From Rossellomorea pakistanensis (GTDB lineage Bacteria; Bacillota; Bacilli; Bacillales; Bacillaceae_B), in assembly GCF_016908495.1 (NCBI RefSeq), contig NZ_JAFBDZ010000003.1:434001-498000 (forward strand): 64,000 nt of DNA, written 5' to 3'. Positions 18,784-30,286 of the stretch are shown piece by piece (the stretch's first letter is position 1; each line of letters starts with the position of its first letter). The notes under the pieces are model-generated. The model searched no databases, had not been told where the DNA came from, and worked only from the letters and a program-made list of their open reading frames with translations. The position numbers were made by a program, and so were the translations under genes.

Positions 18784-19047
18784 ATGGAATTAGTATTTGG
18801 AATATTATTTAGACTGATTGAAATTTATTCATGGGCATTAATCATTTATATATTAATGTCATGGTTTCCGAATGCAAGAGAAACAGCTATAGGTCAATTT
18901 CTTGCAAGAATATGTGAACCGTATTTAGAGCCATTTCGTCGATTTGTCCCGCCGCTTGGAATGATTGATATTTCTCCAATTGTTGCATTTATTACACTAA
19001 ATCTAGCAAGAATGGGATTAGGTCAACTGTATATGTGGATAGCATAA
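18784..19047 (+). CDS. ylmG: YggT-family membrane protein YlmG
   Basis: This 87-residue protein has two membrane segments (about 3-22 and 60-82) around the conserved [13 protein letters not shown] and [21 protein letters not shown] motifs. The family is linked by location to division or organelle division genes; its molecular role is not defined. It begins eight bases after sepF. Confidence 0.92.
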   Translation: MELVFGILFRLIEIYSWALIIYILMSWFPNARETAIGQFLARICEPYLEPFRRFVPPLGMIDISPIVAFITLNLARMGLGQLYMWIA

Positions 19048-19051
19048 TGTG

Positions 19052-19087
19052 AAAAAGGAGTTAGCCTAATGCGCTCCTTTTTCTTTT
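19052..19087 (+). terminator. Terminator after ylmG
   Basis: AAAAAGGAG (19052-19060) pairs perfectly with CTCCTTTTT (19074-19082), followed by more T. Confidence 0.85.
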
Positions 19088-19126
19088 GTATATTAATCAA
19101 GTTTTTTCTAAAGAAAGGTGCATAAC

Positions 19127-19903
19127 ATGACGTCTATTTATCAGCATTTTCGAAGTGATGAAAGAGATTTTATTGATCAAGTATTAGAATGGCGGAGCTA
19201 CGTAGAAACGAATTATGCCCCCAAATTAACTGATTTTCTTGATCCAAGACAGCAGCGAATCCTCATATCCATCATTGGACAGCACCATGAAGTAAAATAC
19301 AGTCTTTTTCCTGAAAGTGAACAAGTTGAAAGAAAAAGGGTACTTATCTATCCCGATTATTATATTCCTTTACAAGACGATTATAACGTGGCCCTTTATA
19401 AGCTAAACTATCCAGAAAAGTTCATTAGATTAGAACATCGCCAAATCTTAGGGAGTATTCTTTCACTAGGGATTAAGAGAGAGAAGTTTGGTGACATCAT
19501 TCTCAATCAACCGGTCATTCAATTTATGGTAGCGGAAGAAGTATCTCATTATGTACAGATGCATCTCAATCAAATCGGAAAGAATAAAGTTAGTTTAGAT
19601 AGAGTAGCTTTTGATCACTTAATTCAATCAGAAGAAAAATGGAGAGAGAAAGTATCAACAGTAAGCTCACTAAGACTTGATGTTATTATTTCTTCGATTT
19701 ACAACATTTCTAGGCAAAAGGCAAAAGATTTTATTACTGGAGGAATTGTCAAAGTGAATTGGAGGAATGTGGAACAGGTTTCATTTGATGTAGAGGAAGG
19801 CGATGTATTATCTGTCAGAGGTCTTGGAAGAAGTAAACTATTATCGATTGAAGGGAGGACTAAAAAAGAAAAATGGCGCATTATCGCAGGACTATTAAAT
19901 TAA
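19127..19903 (+). CDS. ylmH: S4-domain RNA-binding protein YlmH
   Basis: The 258-residue product has a C-terminal S4 RNA-binding domain (about residues 182-245: LRLDVIISSIYNISRQKAKDFI, then GIVKVNWRN). YlmH homologues have been linked to ribosome-associated quality control in bacilli, the pathway of RqcH, which is also encoded in this window at 37.7 kb. ATG 19127 (AAAGGTG at 19114-19120) is chosen over a GTG at 19118 that lies inside the ribosome site. Confidence 0.9.
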   Translation: MTSIYQHFRSDERDFIDQVLEWRSYVETNYAPKLTDFLDPRQQRILISIIGQHHEVKYSLFPESEQVERKRVLIYPDYYIPLQDDYNVALYKLNYPEKFIRLEHRQILGSILSLGIKREKFGDIILNQPVIQFMVAEEVSHYVQMHLNQIGKNKVSLDRVAFDHLIQSEEKWREKVSTVSSLRLDVIISSIYNISRQKAKDFITGGIVKVNWRNVEQVSFDVEEGDVLSVRGLGRSKLLSIEGRTKKEKWRIIAGLLN

Positions 19904-19935
19904 TTTAAAGAAATTGCAGGAATATACCCACATTC

Positions 19936-19956
19936 TGTCGAAAATTCAGTTATAAT
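19936..19956 (+). promoter_or_regulatory. Possible divIVA promoter element
   Basis: TATAAT at 19951-19956 is a consensus -10, 40 bases before the divIVA start, but no good -35 lies at normal distance. A perfect Spo0A-box heptamer, TGTCGAA, occupies 19936-19942. Seven-base matches are frequent by chance, so the regulatory link is only a suggestion. Confidence 0.3.
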
Positions 19957-19995
19957 AAACTATAGATTAAAGCATGTTTATGGAGGTGCTTATTA

Positions 19996-20511
19996 ATGCC
20001 TTTAACGCCGTTAGACATACATAACAAAGAATTTAGTCGCGGCTTTCGCGGTTATGATGAAGATGAAGTAAATGAATTTCTAGATCAAATCATTAAAGAT
20101 TATGAGATCTTAATTCGTGAAAAGAAAGAATTAGAAGAAAAACTGAACTCACAAAGTGAAAGATTAGGTCATTTCTCTAATATTGAAGAAACATTAAATA
20201 AGTCAATTGTTGTTGCACAGGAAGCGGCAGAAGAAGTAAAACGTAATGCAGGAAAAGAGGCTAAATTGATTATAAAAGAAGCTGAAAAGAATGCAGATCG
20301 TATTGTAAATGAATCCCTTTCAAAGGCAAGGAAAATTGCTCTTGAAATAGAGGAATTGAAAAAACAATCTAAAGTATTCAGAACACGCTTTAAAATGCTA
20401 ATTGAAGCTCAGCTAGATCTAATAAATAATGATGATTGGGATCAATTGATGGAATTCGATGTCGATGCGACCGAGCTAAAAAATTTACAAAAAGAAGACT
20501 CACTATCTTGA
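19996..20511 (+). CDS. divIVA: Cell-pole curvature protein DivIVA
   Basis: This coiled-coil scaffold binds negatively curved membrane at poles and septa and positions MinJ/MinCD and chromosome anchors. The 171-residue product has the N-terminal lipid-binding domain (PLTPLDIHNKEFSRGFRGYDEDEVNEFLD) and a long coiled coil to about residue 150. GGAGGTG at 19982-19988 precedes the ATG. Confidence 0.97.
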   Translation: MPLTPLDIHNKEFSRGFRGYDEDEVNEFLDQIIKDYEILIREKKELEEKLNSQSERLGHFSNIEETLNKSIVVAQEAAEEVKRNAGKEAKLIIKEAEKNADRIVNESLSKARKIALEIEELKKQSKVFRTRFKMLIEAQLDLINNDDWDQLMEFDVDATELKNLQKEDSLS

Positions 20512-20537
20512 CGTAAACCATTTAGTTTTCATATAAT
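20508..20537 (+). promoter_or_regulatory. Sigma-A promoter of ileS
   Basis: TTGACG (20508-20513, overlapping the divIVA stop) and TATAAT (20532-20537) are separated by 18 bases, upstream of the T-box leader. Confidence 0.8.
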
Positions 20538-20564
20538 TGAAAAACAATAGAATTTCGATAACCA

Positions 20565-20803
20565 TTACATGCTATGAGAGGGACAGTACGTTTCCATAAC
20601 TCTTCAATAAAGCGAGTCGAGGATGGTGAAAGCTCGACGAAGAAATGAAGCGGAATATCACCCAGGAGCTCTAAATTTGAAATCCTCAGTAGAATTTAGC
20701 GTTTTATTCACGTTACGAATATCAAAGTGGGTAATTATTTACCTATTAGGGTGGTACCGCGGGAAAAACCTTCTCGTCCCTTTGGGACGAGAAGGTTTTT
20801 TTC
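20565..20803 (+). promoter_or_regulatory. tRNA-Ile T-box leader of ileS
   Basis: This is a T-box riboswitch that reads the charging state of tRNA-Ile. It contains stem I with an AGAGGGA segment (20577-20583), a specifier-loop codon ATC (isoleucine) at 20657-20659 in GGAATATCACCC, and the conserved T-box AGGGTGGTACCGCG at 20749-20762, which pairs with uncharged tRNA and forms the antiterminator. An intrinsic terminator follows. Uncharged tRNA-Ile should permit read-through into ileS. Confidence 0.95.
20764..20803 (+). terminator. T-box leader terminator
   Basis: A 17-base perfect stem (20764-20780 with 20784-20800) ends in a T run. Its 5' arm lies just after the T-box sequence, so it is mutually exclusive with the antiterminator. 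Confidence 0.93.
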
Positions 20804-20918
20804 TATTCTTAGAATTTCCGTTAAGGACTCCTTATTTTAGTTAAATGTTTGAAATAAGGTTCATTTCGGAAACAATTTTAAGAAGGAATATTGTCATGAT
20901 GCTAAAGGAGGAAAAGCT

Positions 20919-23690
20919 TTGGAATACAAAGACACGTTATTAATGCCAAAAACGGAATTCCCGATGCGTGGGAATTTACCAAAAAGAGAGCCTGAAATGC
21001 AGCAAAAATGGGAAGAGATGAATATTTATCAAAAAGTACAAGAAAGAACAAAAGGCCGTCCATTATTTGTTCTACATGATGGTCCTCCATATGCGAATGG
21101 AGACATTCATATGGGGCATGCTCTTAATAAAATTTTAAAAGATTTCATCGTTCGATATAAATCGATGGCAGGCTTTTGTGCTCCATATGTGCCTGGTTGG
21201 GACACACATGGACTTCCAATTGAGCAAGCTCTAACTAAAAAAGGTGTAAAACGTAAAGAAATGACTGTTGCTGAGTTTAGGAAACTTTGCGAGGAGTATG
21301 CCTATGAACAAATCGATAGTCAACGTGAGCAGTTTAAAAAACTTGGTGTACGTGGCGATTGGGAGAATCCTTACATTACACTGAAGCCAGAATATGAAGC
21401 ACAACAGATTCTTGTGTTTGGAGATATGGCGAAAAAAGGTTATATCTATAAAGGATTAAAGCCTGTTTACTGGTCTCCTTCTAGTGAATCTGCATTAGCT
21501 GAAGCGGAAATTGAATACCAAGATAAACGTTCACCTTCCATCTATGTAGGTTTTTCTGTTACCGATGGAAAAGAAGTATTAGAAGCAGGAACTAAAATTG
21601 TCATTTGGACTACAACGCCATGGACAATCCCTGCAAACCTTGCAATTGCTGTTCATGCAGATTTAAATTATGTTGTTGTCAAGGTGAATAATGATCAGTT
21701 TGTCGTAGCAGAAGAACTGCTAGAAAGTGTGGCTGAAGTTCTTGAATGGAATAGCCAAGAAGTATTAAAAACGGTTAAAGGCTCTAGCCTAGAACACATT
21801 ATTACTTCACATCCACTTTATGATCGTGATTCCATTGTAGTATTAGGTGACCATGTTACAACTGATTCTGGTACTGGTTGTGTACACACAGCACCAGGAC
21901 ATGGGGAGGATGACTTCCTAGTTGGAAAGAAATATGGATTAGATATTCTTTGTCCTGTAGATGAAAAAGGGGTCATGACTGCTGAAGCACCTGGATTTGA
22001 AGGACAATTTTATGATAAAGCAAATAAACCGATCACTGAGAAGCTGGAAGAAGTAGGGGCGCTTCTTAAATTGAACTTTATCACACACTCCTATCCACAT
22101 GACTGGAGAACGAAGAAACCAATAATCTTTAGAGCAACTTCACAATGGTTTGCCTCTATTGATAAATTTAGAGACGAACTTTTAGAGGCTGTGAAAGGAA
22201 CAAAATGGGTTCCAGCCTGGGGGGAAACCCGTTTATTCAATATGGTCCGTGACCGTGGAGATTGGTGTATTTCGAGGCAGCGTGCCTGGGGAGTTCCAAT
22301 TCCAGTATTCTTCGCTGAATCTGGAGAGGAAATCATTACAGAGGAATCAATTAAACATGTATCCGACCTATTCCGTGAACACGGTTCAAATGTCTGGTTT
22401 GAACGTGAAGCGAAAGACTTGTTACCTGAAGGGTTTACACACCCAGGTAGTCCAAATGGTTGCTTTACGAAGGAACAGGATATTATGGATGTATGGTTTG
22501 ATTCAGGGTCCTCTCATCAAGCGGTTCTTGAGGAACGTGATGATTTACAAAGACCGGCCGACTTATATCTAGAAGGCTCTGACCAATATCGCGGATGGTT
22601 TAACTCCTCCTTAACAACAGGAGTTGCTGTTACAGGAAAAGCTCCATATAAAGGTGTTCTAAGTCATGGTTTCGCTCTTGACGGAAATGGAAGAAAGATG
22701 AGTAAGTCCCTAGGAAATGTAGTTGTACCTGGAAAGGTTATGAAACAACTAGGAGCGGATATTTTACGTCTATGGGTAGCCTCTGTTGATTATCAGGCAG
22801 ATGTGCGTGTATCTGACCCTATTTTGAAACAAGTTGCGGAAGTATACCGCAAAATCCGCAATACATTCCGTTTCTTGTTAGGGAACCTTGCTGACTTTGA
22901 TCCAAAAAATGATACAATTGCTTATGAAGACTTAAGAGAAGTTGATCAATATTTACTTGTAAAATTAAATCATTTAGTCAAGTCAGTACGTGAAGGCTAC
23001 GAAAACTATGATTTTGCAACGATTTATAATAAAGTAAACAATTTCTGTACATTAGACCTTAGCTCGTTCTACCTTGATTTCGCAAAAGATGTCCTTTACA
23101 TTGAGGCAACAAATCATTATGAAAGAAGAGCCATGCAAACAGTCTTGTATGATTGTTTAGTGACTCTTACAAAACTAATGTCACCAATTCTTTCACATAC
23201 TGCTGATGAGGTTTGGGGGCATATTCCTGGCGTTGAAGGTGAAAGCGTCCAATTAACGGATATGCCAGAGAGTAAAGAAAAATCAAATGACGCTGAACTC
23301 GTTAATAAGTGGGAGAAATTCTTAGAATTAAGAGATGATGTCTTAAAAGCGCTAGAAGAAGCACGTAACGAGAAAGTGATTGGGAAGTCTCTAACAGCCA
23401 AAGTTAGTCTATTTGTTGATGATAAGACAAAAAAATTGCTGGATTCTGTTAATGAGGATTTAAAACAATTATTCATTGTTTCAAGCTTTGAAGTTGCAGG
23501 AAAGGTTGATGAAGCACCAGAAAGCGCATTAAAGCTTGGGAAGAACGCATTAGTAGTCGAAAAAGCGGAAGGCGAAACATGTGATCGCTGTTGGATTGTG
23601 TCTCCGCAAGTTGGCGAAGATCCAGATCATCCGGCACTATGTCCACGATGTGCACAAGTAGTAAAAGAAAACTATACTCATTTAGCATAA
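20919..23690 (+). CDS. ileS: Isoleucyl-tRNA synthetase
   Basis: This class I synthetase charges tRNA-Ile in the cytoplasm. The 923-residue product is the usual bacterial type: HMGH at about 64-67 (HIGH equivalent), the editing CP1 domain with [11 protein letters not shown] and [17 protein letters not shown] at 593-597, an anticodon-binding domain, and a C-terminal zinc site (CDRCW, then CPRC). It starts at TTG 20919 after AAAGGAGG (20904-20911). Expression is governed by the T-box upstream. Confidence 0.98.
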   Translation: MEYKDTLLMPKTEFPMRGNLPKREPEMQQKWEEMNIYQKVQERTKGRPLFVLHDGPPYANGDIHMGHALNKILKDFIVRYKSMAGFCAPYVPGWDTHGLPIEQALTKKGVKRKEMTVAEFRKLCEEYAYEQIDSQREQFKKLGVRGDWENPYITLKPEYEAQQILVFGDMAKKGYIYKGLKPVYWSPSSESALAEAEIEYQDKRSPSIYVGFSVTDGKEVLEAGTKIVIWTTTPWTIPANLAIAVHADLNYVVVKVNNDQFVVAEELLESVAEVLEWNSQEVLKTVKGSSLEHIITSHPLYDRDSIVVLGDHVTTDSGTGCVHTAPGHGEDDFLVGKKYGLDILCPVDEKGVMTAEAPGFEGQFYDKANKPITEKLEEVGALLKLNFITHSYPHDWRTKKPIIFRATSQWFASIDKFRDELLEAVKGTKWVPAWGETRLFNMVRDRGDWCISRQRAWGVPIPVFFAESGEEIITEESIKHVSDLFREHGSNVWFEREAKDLLPEGFTHPGSPNGCFTKEQDIMDVWFDSGSSHQAVLEERDDLQRPADLYLEGSDQYRGWFNSSLTTGVAVTGKAPYKGVLSHGFALDGNGRKMSKSLGNVVVPGKVMKQLGADILRLWVASVDYQADVRVSDPILKQVAEVYRKIRNTFRFLLGNLADFDPKNDTIAYEDLREVDQYLLVKLNHLVKSVREGYENYDFATIYNKVNNFCTLDLSSFYLDFAKDVLYIEATNHYERRAMQTVLYDCLVTLTKLMSPILSHTADEVWGHIPGVEGESVQLTDMPESKEKSNDAELVNKWEKFLELRDDVLKALEEARNEKVIGKSLTAKVSLFVDDKTKKLLDSVNEDLKQLFIVSSFEVAGKVDEAPESALKLGKNALVVEKAEGETCDRCWIVSPQVGEDPDHPALCPRCAQVVKENYTHLA

Positions 23691-23697
23691 TTTTTGA

Positions 23698-23734
23698 CAA
23701 AAGACCAAAACCTTAAAATGGTTTTGGTCTTTTG
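23698..23734 (+). terminator. Terminator after ileS
   Basis: A perfect 15-base stem (23698-23712 with 23720-23734) has an A-rich left flank and a T-rich right arm, and could work in both directions. Confidence 0.9.
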
Positions 23735-23810
23735 TTGTTAAATTAATTTCTAATTCTTACATATCTAAATTTCTACATAACAATCCATACTATTAACAGG
23801 AGGGATGATG

Positions 23811-24077
23811 ATGGATAAAGATTTGATAAAACTTATAAATGAATTAGAGATCTCTTTGTTAGAACTCAGTGAAGCGCATTCTTCGAATACTCTTGTACAA
23901 CACTACATCCAAGAAGAAAAAAGAGATATTGAGCAATTATTAAACCAAATCTATTTTAACCCAGAAGAAGTCTCCACATTACCCGTTGAAACTCTTGATT
24001 CAAGCTATATGATCTATAGTCCTCATCAAAATTATAGTTGGAAAAAATATATAAAAAGATCTAATTCATTACAATAA
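23811..24077 (+). CDS. Small protein of unknown function
   Basis: An 88-residue ORF with an N-terminal heptad-like leucine pattern (LIKLINELEISLLELSEA, about residues 5-22) and a tyrosine-rich, basic C-terminal third. There is no signal peptide, membrane segment or cysteine pair. A good GGAGGG site (23799-23804) supports translation from ATG 23811; the tandem ATGs at 23805 and 23808 are too close to that site. It takes the place of the DksA/TraR-like ylyA of B. subtilis but lacks that family's zinc motif, and I do not recognise it. Confidence 0.65.
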   Translation: MDKDLIKLINELEISLLELSEAHSSNTLVQHYIQEEKRDIEQLLNQIYFNPEEVSTLPVETLDSSYMIYSPHQNYSWKKYIKRSNSLQ

Positions 24078-24182
24078 CTATTTTATGTCTACTGGGTGAT
24101 ATTTGTAAAAAAGTGTTCTTCCTATTGGAGTTATGCTAAAATGCTAAGGTAATCATTCTTTAAGATACGGAGGTTGCCTTAG

Positions 24183-24677
24183 TTGATTTATTATCTTATT
24201 GCATTATTTATTATCGCATTAGATCAATTAACAAAATGGCTTATTGTAAAAAATATGGAGGAAGGTGAGAGTATAACAGTTATAGAAAATCTTTTCTATA
24301 TCACCTCTCATCGTAATCAAGGGGCAGCATGGGGAATACTCCAGGGAAAAATGTGGTTCTTTTATATTATAACCATCATCGTTATTATTGGAATTGTTTA
24401 TTATTTGCAAAAGCATGCAAAAGGGATTCCGTTATTTAGTGTTAGTCTAGCTTTTATGCTCGGTGGAGCAATTGGGAATTTTATTGACCGCTTATTTCGA
24501 AAAGAAGTAGTCGACTTTTTGAATACATATATTTTTTCTTATGACTTCCCAATTTTTAATATAGCGGATGCTGCACTATCAATAGGCGTGGTATTATTAA
24601 TTATCTACATGATTCAAGAAGAACGCAAGGAGAAAAAGGAGAAGTTAGATGGAAGTAATGGAGCACATCATTCATGA
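24183..24677 (+). CDS. lspA: Lipoprotein signal peptidase (SPase II)
   Basis: This integral membrane aspartic protease removes lipoprotein signal peptides after diacylglyceryl modification. The 164-residue product has four membrane segments, the NQGAAWGIL segment and the two catalytic aspartate boxes GNFIDRL and FNIADAAL. It starts at TTG 24183 with GGAGG at 24169-24173. A TGCTAAAAT extended -10 at 24134-24142 may be its promoter. It overlaps the next gene by 29 bases. Confidence 0.95.
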   Translation: MIYYLIALFIIALDQLTKWLIVKNMEEGESITVIENLFYITSHRNQGAAWGILQGKMWFFYIITIIVIIGIVYYLQKHAKGIPLFSVSLAFMLGGAIGNFIDRLFRKEVVDFLNTYIFSYDFPIFNIADAALSIGVVLLIIYMIQEERKEKKEKLDGSNGAHHS

Positions 24678-25560
24678 GCAAGAAGTTAGTGAACGATTAG
24701 ATAAAGTTTTATCGACTATAGATGCAGGTTGGTCAAGATCACAGGTTCAACAATGGATAAAGGACGGACAGGTTTTAGTGAATGGGGAATCCGTTAAACC
24801 TAATTATAAATGTGCATTAGGTGATGCCGTTAAGATATCAATTCCAGAACCTGAAGAGTTAGATGTAGTACCAGAAGCAATGGAATTAGATATTTACTAT
24901 GAGGATGAAGATGTCGTTGTCGTGAACAAACCAAGGGGGATGGTCGTCCACCCTGCACCAGGTCATCCCTCAGGAACACTTGTTAATGGTTTAATGGCTC
25001 ACTGTAAAGATCTTTCAGGAATCAATGGGGTACTAAGGCCTGGAATTGTTCATCGAATTGATAAAGATACTTCTGGTTTGCTGATGGTAGCTAAAAATGA
25101 TTTTTCTCACGAAAAGCTGGTTAATCAATTGGTTGAAAAGACGGTGACAAGAAAGTATAAAGCGATCGTACACGGAAATCCGCCTCATGATTATGGAACG
25201 ATTGATGCCCCCATCGGGAGAGATTCGAAAGATCGTCAAAGTATGGCTATTGTCGATAATGGAAGAAATGCTGTAACCCACTTCAGAATATTAGACAGAT
25301 ACAAAGATTATAGCCTTGTAGAATGTGAACTAGAAACAGGGAGAACTCATCAAATTCGCGTTCACATGAAATATATTGGTTATCCTTTAGCAGGCGATCC
25401 TAAGTATGGCCCAAGAAAAACGCTCCCTATAGATGGGCAAGCCCTTCATGCAGGAGTGCTTGGTTTTATACACCCTCGAACAGAAGAATACGTAGAATTC
25501 GAGGCGGATGAGCCTGAAGAATTTAAGGAAATCATCCGTTTTCTAGAATTAAATCGTTAA
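24649..25560 (+). CDS. ylyB: RluD-family rRNA pseudouridine synthase (YlyB)
   Basis: The 303-residue product has an N-terminal S4 domain (SERLDKVLS, then [18 protein letters not shown]) and the RluA/RluD catalytic domain with the aspartate motif [11 protein letters not shown] and the [11 protein letters not shown] segment. It probably modifies 23S rRNA uridines; the exact sites cannot be told from sequence. It is translationally coupled to lspA, an arrangement seen throughout Bacillales. Confidence 0.93.
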   Translation: MEVMEHIIHEQEVSERLDKVLSTIDAGWSRSQVQQWIKDGQVLVNGESVKPNYKCALGDAVKISIPEPEELDVVPEAMELDIYYEDEDVVVVNKPRGMVVHPAPGHPSGTLVNGLMAHCKDLSGINGVLRPGIVHRIDKDTSGLLMVAKNDFSHEKLVNQLVEKTVTRKYKAIVHGNPPHDYGTIDAPIGRDSKDRQSMAIVDNGRNAVTHFRILDRYKDYSLVECELETGRTHQIRVHMKYIGYPLAGDPKYGPRKTLPIDGQALHAGVLGFIHPRTEEYVEFEADEPEEFKEIIRFLELNR

Positions 25561-25672
25561 TAAATTCTTATAACTTAATTTTCGGAAAAAGACTGCAATA
25601 TTTTAGGGATAATTCTAATCACTATTCATTCGTAGATACTATTTTCTGAAAACAATATTAACTGTGAAACCC

Positions 25673-25701
25673 TTGACATATATCGACGATCATTATAATA
25701 T
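25673..25701 (+). promoter_or_regulatory. pyr operon promoter
   Basis: TTGACA (25673-25678) is followed by TATAAT (25694-25699, 15-base spacing) or the overlapping TAATAT (25696-25701, 17-base spacing). It starts the pyrR leader. Confidence 0.7.
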
Positions 25702-25732
25702 AATCATTAAGTGAATAAGGAACCTTTAATAC

Positions 25733-25843
25733 AGTCCCGTGAGGCTGAGAAGGAGATAGTATAACTACGTACGAGTGTAGTTTGATTATCATACAACGAT
25801 AAGTGTGCCCTCTCACCCAATTACGGTGCGAGGGATTTTTTTT
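25733..25843 (+). promoter_or_regulatory. PyrR attenuator 1 (pyrR leader)
   Basis: The PyrR-binding loop AGTCCCGTGAGGCT at 25733-25746 is followed by an antiterminator region and a terminator (CCCTC 25808-25812 with GAGGG 25830-25834, then eight T). UMP-bound PyrR should stabilise the binding hairpin, allow the terminator to form and reduce expression of the whole operon. Confidence 0.93.
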
Positions 25844-25867
25844 ATGGGTTTCACTTCAGTTTACTAA

Positions 25868-26431
<564 letters not shown>

Positions 26432-26451
26432 ATAGTACTCCTTTTAAATGT

Positions 26452-26566
26452 AGTCCAGTGAGGCTAACAAAGGTCGGTATGTGAATGAGTATTCTTCAAG
26501 TGATGAAGGATATCTATACATCTATGCCCTCTTTGTGCCTTCCAATGGACACGAAGAGGGTTTTTT
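26452..26566 (+). promoter_or_regulatory. PyrR attenuator 2 (pyrR-pyrP)
   Basis: The binding loop AGTCCAGTGAGGCT at 26452-26465 is followed by a terminator (CCCTCTT 26527-26533 with AAGAGGG 26554-26560, then six T) between pyrR and pyrP. Confidence 0.93.
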
Positions 26567-26624
26567 GTATGAATACGATATCATTCAGTCATCAAAGAAG
26601 ATACATGCGAGGAGGAGATTGAAT

Positions 26625-27941
26625 ATGACTCAATCAAATGAACCAGTATTAGATGTAAAAGATGTTCCGAAGCCAGCTAAATGGTTAACGTTAAGCATCC
26701 AGCACTTATTCGCAATGTTTGGAGCAACGGTTCTAGTTCCTTTCCTAGTGGGGTTAAGTCCTGCGGTAGCACTTGTTTCAAGCGGACTTGGTACATTAGC
26801 TTATCTACTTATCACAAGAGGTCAAATTCCAGCCTTTTTAGGGTCATCGTTTGCCTTTATCCAACCGATTATTATCGCCAAGGCAGCGGGAGGTACGGAA
26901 GCTGCTATGCTTGGGAGCTTTCTGGCAGGAATAGTTTATGGTATTGTAGCCCTGTTAATTTCTAAGTTAGGACTCAAGTGGCTATTACGAATACTGCCGC
27001 CGATTGTGGTTGGCCCTGTTATTATGGTCATCGGTCTTGGTTTAGCAGGAACTGCAGTCAATATGGCTATGTATGAAAATCCGGGAGCACAAGAACTGGT
27101 TTATAGCAACACTCATTTTCTTGTGGCACTTGCAACTCTATCGATAACCATTTTTTGTTCCATCTATTTAAAAGGAATCTTTGGACTTATCCCGATTTTA
27201 GCTGGAATTATTGGAGGATACATTATCGCCCTTTTTGCTGGAATTGTAGATTTGTCTGGAGTTAAAGAAGCACCACTATTCCAAGTACCTGAATTTTTCA
27301 TTCCCTATGTTAGCTACACGCCGGACTTTAGCTGGGGAATTGCTGCGGCTATGGTGCCAGTAGCCATCGTAACACTATCTGAACACACAGGACATCAAAT
27401 GGTTCTTAGTAAGGTAGTTGGTAGAAACTTTGTTGAAAAGCCAGGATTACATCGCTCCATTCTTGGAGATGGTGTTGCGACAACAATTGCTTCCTTTATT
27501 GGAGGGCCACCAAATACGACTTACGGGGAGAACATTGGAGTGCTCGCGATTACAAAAGTGTATAGTGTTTATGTGATCGGAGGAGCGGCGATTCTGGCCA
27601 TTGCCTTTGGATTCATAGGGAAAATTACAGCACTTATTAGCTCAATTCCACCAGCTGTTATGGGGGGCGTATCACTTCTATTGTTCGGGATCATCGCCTC
27701 AAACGGTCTAAGAATGTTAATTGATAATAAGGTGGACCTTGGTAATAAACGTAACCTAATCATTTCATCTGTTATTCTCGTCATTGGTATTGGGGGAGCG
27801 TTTGTAGAAATTACTGACACAATATCCTTATCTGGAATGGCATTAGCATCGATTGTCGGGATATTTCTTAACCTTGTCCTTCCAGGAAGAGAAGAAAGTG
27901 AAGGTAAGCAAGAATTGTTTGAAGAAAATAAAGTTGCATAG
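26625..27941 (+). CDS. pyrP: Uracil permease
   Basis: This NCS2-family proton symporter imports uracil. The 438-residue product has about 12-14 membrane segments and the family signature around PVAIVTLSEHTGHQ plus a GPPNTTYGENIG loop. ATG 26625 follows GAGGAGGAG at 26610-26618. The frame is open back to 26481 through the attenuator RNA, so the longer form is rejected. Confidence 0.95.
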   Translation: MTQSNEPVLDVKDVPKPAKWLTLSIQHLFAMFGATVLVPFLVGLSPAVALVSSGLGTLAYLLITRGQIPAFLGSSFAFIQPIIIAKAAGGTEAAMLGSFLAGIVYGIVALLISKLGLKWLLRILPPIVVGPVIMVIGLGLAGTAVNMAMYENPGAQELVYSNTHFLVALATLSITIFCSIYLKGIFGLIPILAGIIGGYIIALFAGIVDLSGVKEAPLFQVPEFFIPYVSYTPDFSWGIAAAMVPVAIVTLSEHTGHQMVLSKVVGRNFVEKPGLHRSILGDGVATTIASFIGGPPNTTYGENIGVLAITKVYSVYVIGGAAILAIAFGFIGKITALISSIPPAVMGGVSLLLFGIIASNGLRMLIDNKVDLGNKRNLIISSVILVIGIGGAFVEITDTISLSGMALASIVGIFLNLVLPGREESEGKQELFEENKVA

Positions 27942-27959
27942 AAACACCTTTTAAATGAA

Positions 27960-28062
27960 AGTCCAGAGAGGCTTGAAAGGGTGTGATTGAATAGTGAGAA
28001 GGCGTAATATGCCTTCCCCTATCCAAAAACACCCTGACAGCTAATAGGCAGGGTGTTTTTTT
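27960..28062 (+). promoter_or_regulatory. PyrR attenuator 3 (pyrP-pyrB)
   Basis: The binding loop AGTCCAGAGAGGCT at 27960-27973 is followed by a terminator whose arms are AAAAACACCCTG (28025-28036) and CAGGGTGTTTTT (28049-28060), ending in a T run. It controls pyrB and everything downstream. Confidence 0.93.
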
Positions 28063-28071
28063 ATAAAATAG

Positions 28072-28986
<915 letters not shown>

Positions 28987-28999
28987 AGGAGGAAATAAG

Positions 29000-30286
29000 A
29001 TGAGCTGGATTATTCGTAATGCTGAAACACTAAACAAAAACGGAAAGCTAAGCAAAGTAGATATTAAACTTGAGGGAAATAAAATTACTGATATTGGAAC
29101 GGGGCTTAAAGGCGACGGCTTTCAAGAATTTGATGCGAAGGGGATGTTTGTCTCACCTGGATTTGTCGATCTTCATGTCCACTTAAGAGAGCCAGGTGGA
29201 GAACATAAAGAAACCATCGACACGGGTACAAGAGCAGCTGCAAAAGGTGGATTTACAACAATCGCAGCAATGCCTAACACAAGGCCTGTACCTGACAATG
29301 TTGAAAACCTTCAAGCATTGAACCAAAAAATTCAAGATACAGCTCATATCAGAGTTCTTCCTTATGCTGCAATTACTGAAAGACAAGTTGGAAAAGTGTT
29401 AAACGATTTTGATGGGTTAAAAGAAAACGGTGCCTTTGCTTTTACAGATGATGGAGTAGGGGTACAGTCTGCTGGAATGATGTACGAAGCGATGAAGAAA
29501 GCATCCCGAATTGGTTCCTCTATTGTGGCTCATTGTGAAGATAATACGCTCATTTATGGAGGAGCGGTTCACGACGGAACGTTCGCAAAAGAAAACAATA
29601 TTGCAGGAATTCCATCGATCTGTGAAGCTGTACACATTTCAAGAGATGTTCTTCTCGCTGAAGCAGCAGGTGCCCATTATCACGTCTGCCATATCTCTAC
29701 AAAGGAATCTGTCCGAGTAGTGAGAGATGCTAAGAAAGCAGGGATAAATGTAACAGCTGAAGTAACACCGCATCATCTGCTTCTCTGTGAGAATGACATA
29801 CCTGGACAAGATACCAATTTTAAAATGAACCCGCCATTAAGAAGTAAAGAGGATCAACAGGCACTACTGGAGGGGCTTTTAGATGGAACGATCGATTTTA
29901 TCGCCACAGATCATGCCCCACATACAGCAGAAGAAAAATCAGAAGGAATGGAGCTTGCTCCTTTCGGAATTGTCGGGCTAGAAACGGCCTTTCCGTTACT
30001 ATATACAAATTTTGTTGAAAAAGGAGTCTTTACTTTAGAACAATTGGTCGATTGGATGACAAAAAAACCAAGTGAAGTCTTCCATCTTCCATTTGGTTCA
30101 CTCGAAGTAGGGAAAGTTGCAGATCTCACTCTAATTGATCTTGAGGGAGAGAAAGCCATCAATCCAGAGGACTTTTTATCAAAAGGAAAAAATACCCCTT
30201 TTACAAACTGGAAATGCAAAGGTTGGCCTAAAGCAACGTTTTTTGAAGGTTCACTAGTATGGAATGAAGGAGGAAAACAAGCATGA
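29000..30286 (+). CDS. pyrC: Dihydroorotase
   Basis: This type I zinc dihydroorotase cyclises carbamoyl aspartate. The 428-residue product has the metal-ligand motif [10 protein letters not shown] (about 57-66), a carbamylated-lysine region, ATDHAPHT near residue 303 and HCED at the second metal. The start has AAGGAGG 13 bases after pyrB. The stop overlaps the pyrAA start by 4 bases. Confidence 0.97.
   Translation: MSWIIRNAETLNKNGKLSKVDIKLEGNKITDIGTGLKGDGFQEFDAKGMFVSPGFVDLHVHLREPGGEHKETIDTGTRAAAKGGFTTIAAMPNTRPVPDNVENLQALNQKIQDTAHIRVLPYAAITERQVGKVLNDFDGLKENGAFAFTDDGVGVQSAGMMYEAMKKASRIGSSIVAHCEDNTLIYGGAVHDGTFAKENNIAGIPSICEAVHISRDVLLAEAAGAHYHVCHISTKESVRVVRDAKKAGINVTAEVTPHHLLLCENDIPGQDTNFKMNPPLRSKEDQQALLEGLLDGTIDFIATDHAPHTAEEKSEGMELAPFGIVGLETAFPLLYTNFVEKGVFTLEQLVDWMTKKPSEVFHLPFGSLEVGKVADLTLIDLEGEKAINPEDFLSKGKNTPFTNWKCKGWPKATFFEGSLVWNEGGKQA

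Noticed and set aside
20623..20844. 73-codon ORF upstream of ileS
   Set aside because: It lies within the T-box RNA, including the T-box motif and the terminator, and has no ribosome site.
26481..26624. In-frame N-terminal extension of pyrP
   Set aside because: The codons run through the PyrR attenuator terminator, are not hydrophobic or conserved, and the ribosome site GAGGAGGAG lies before ATG 26625.
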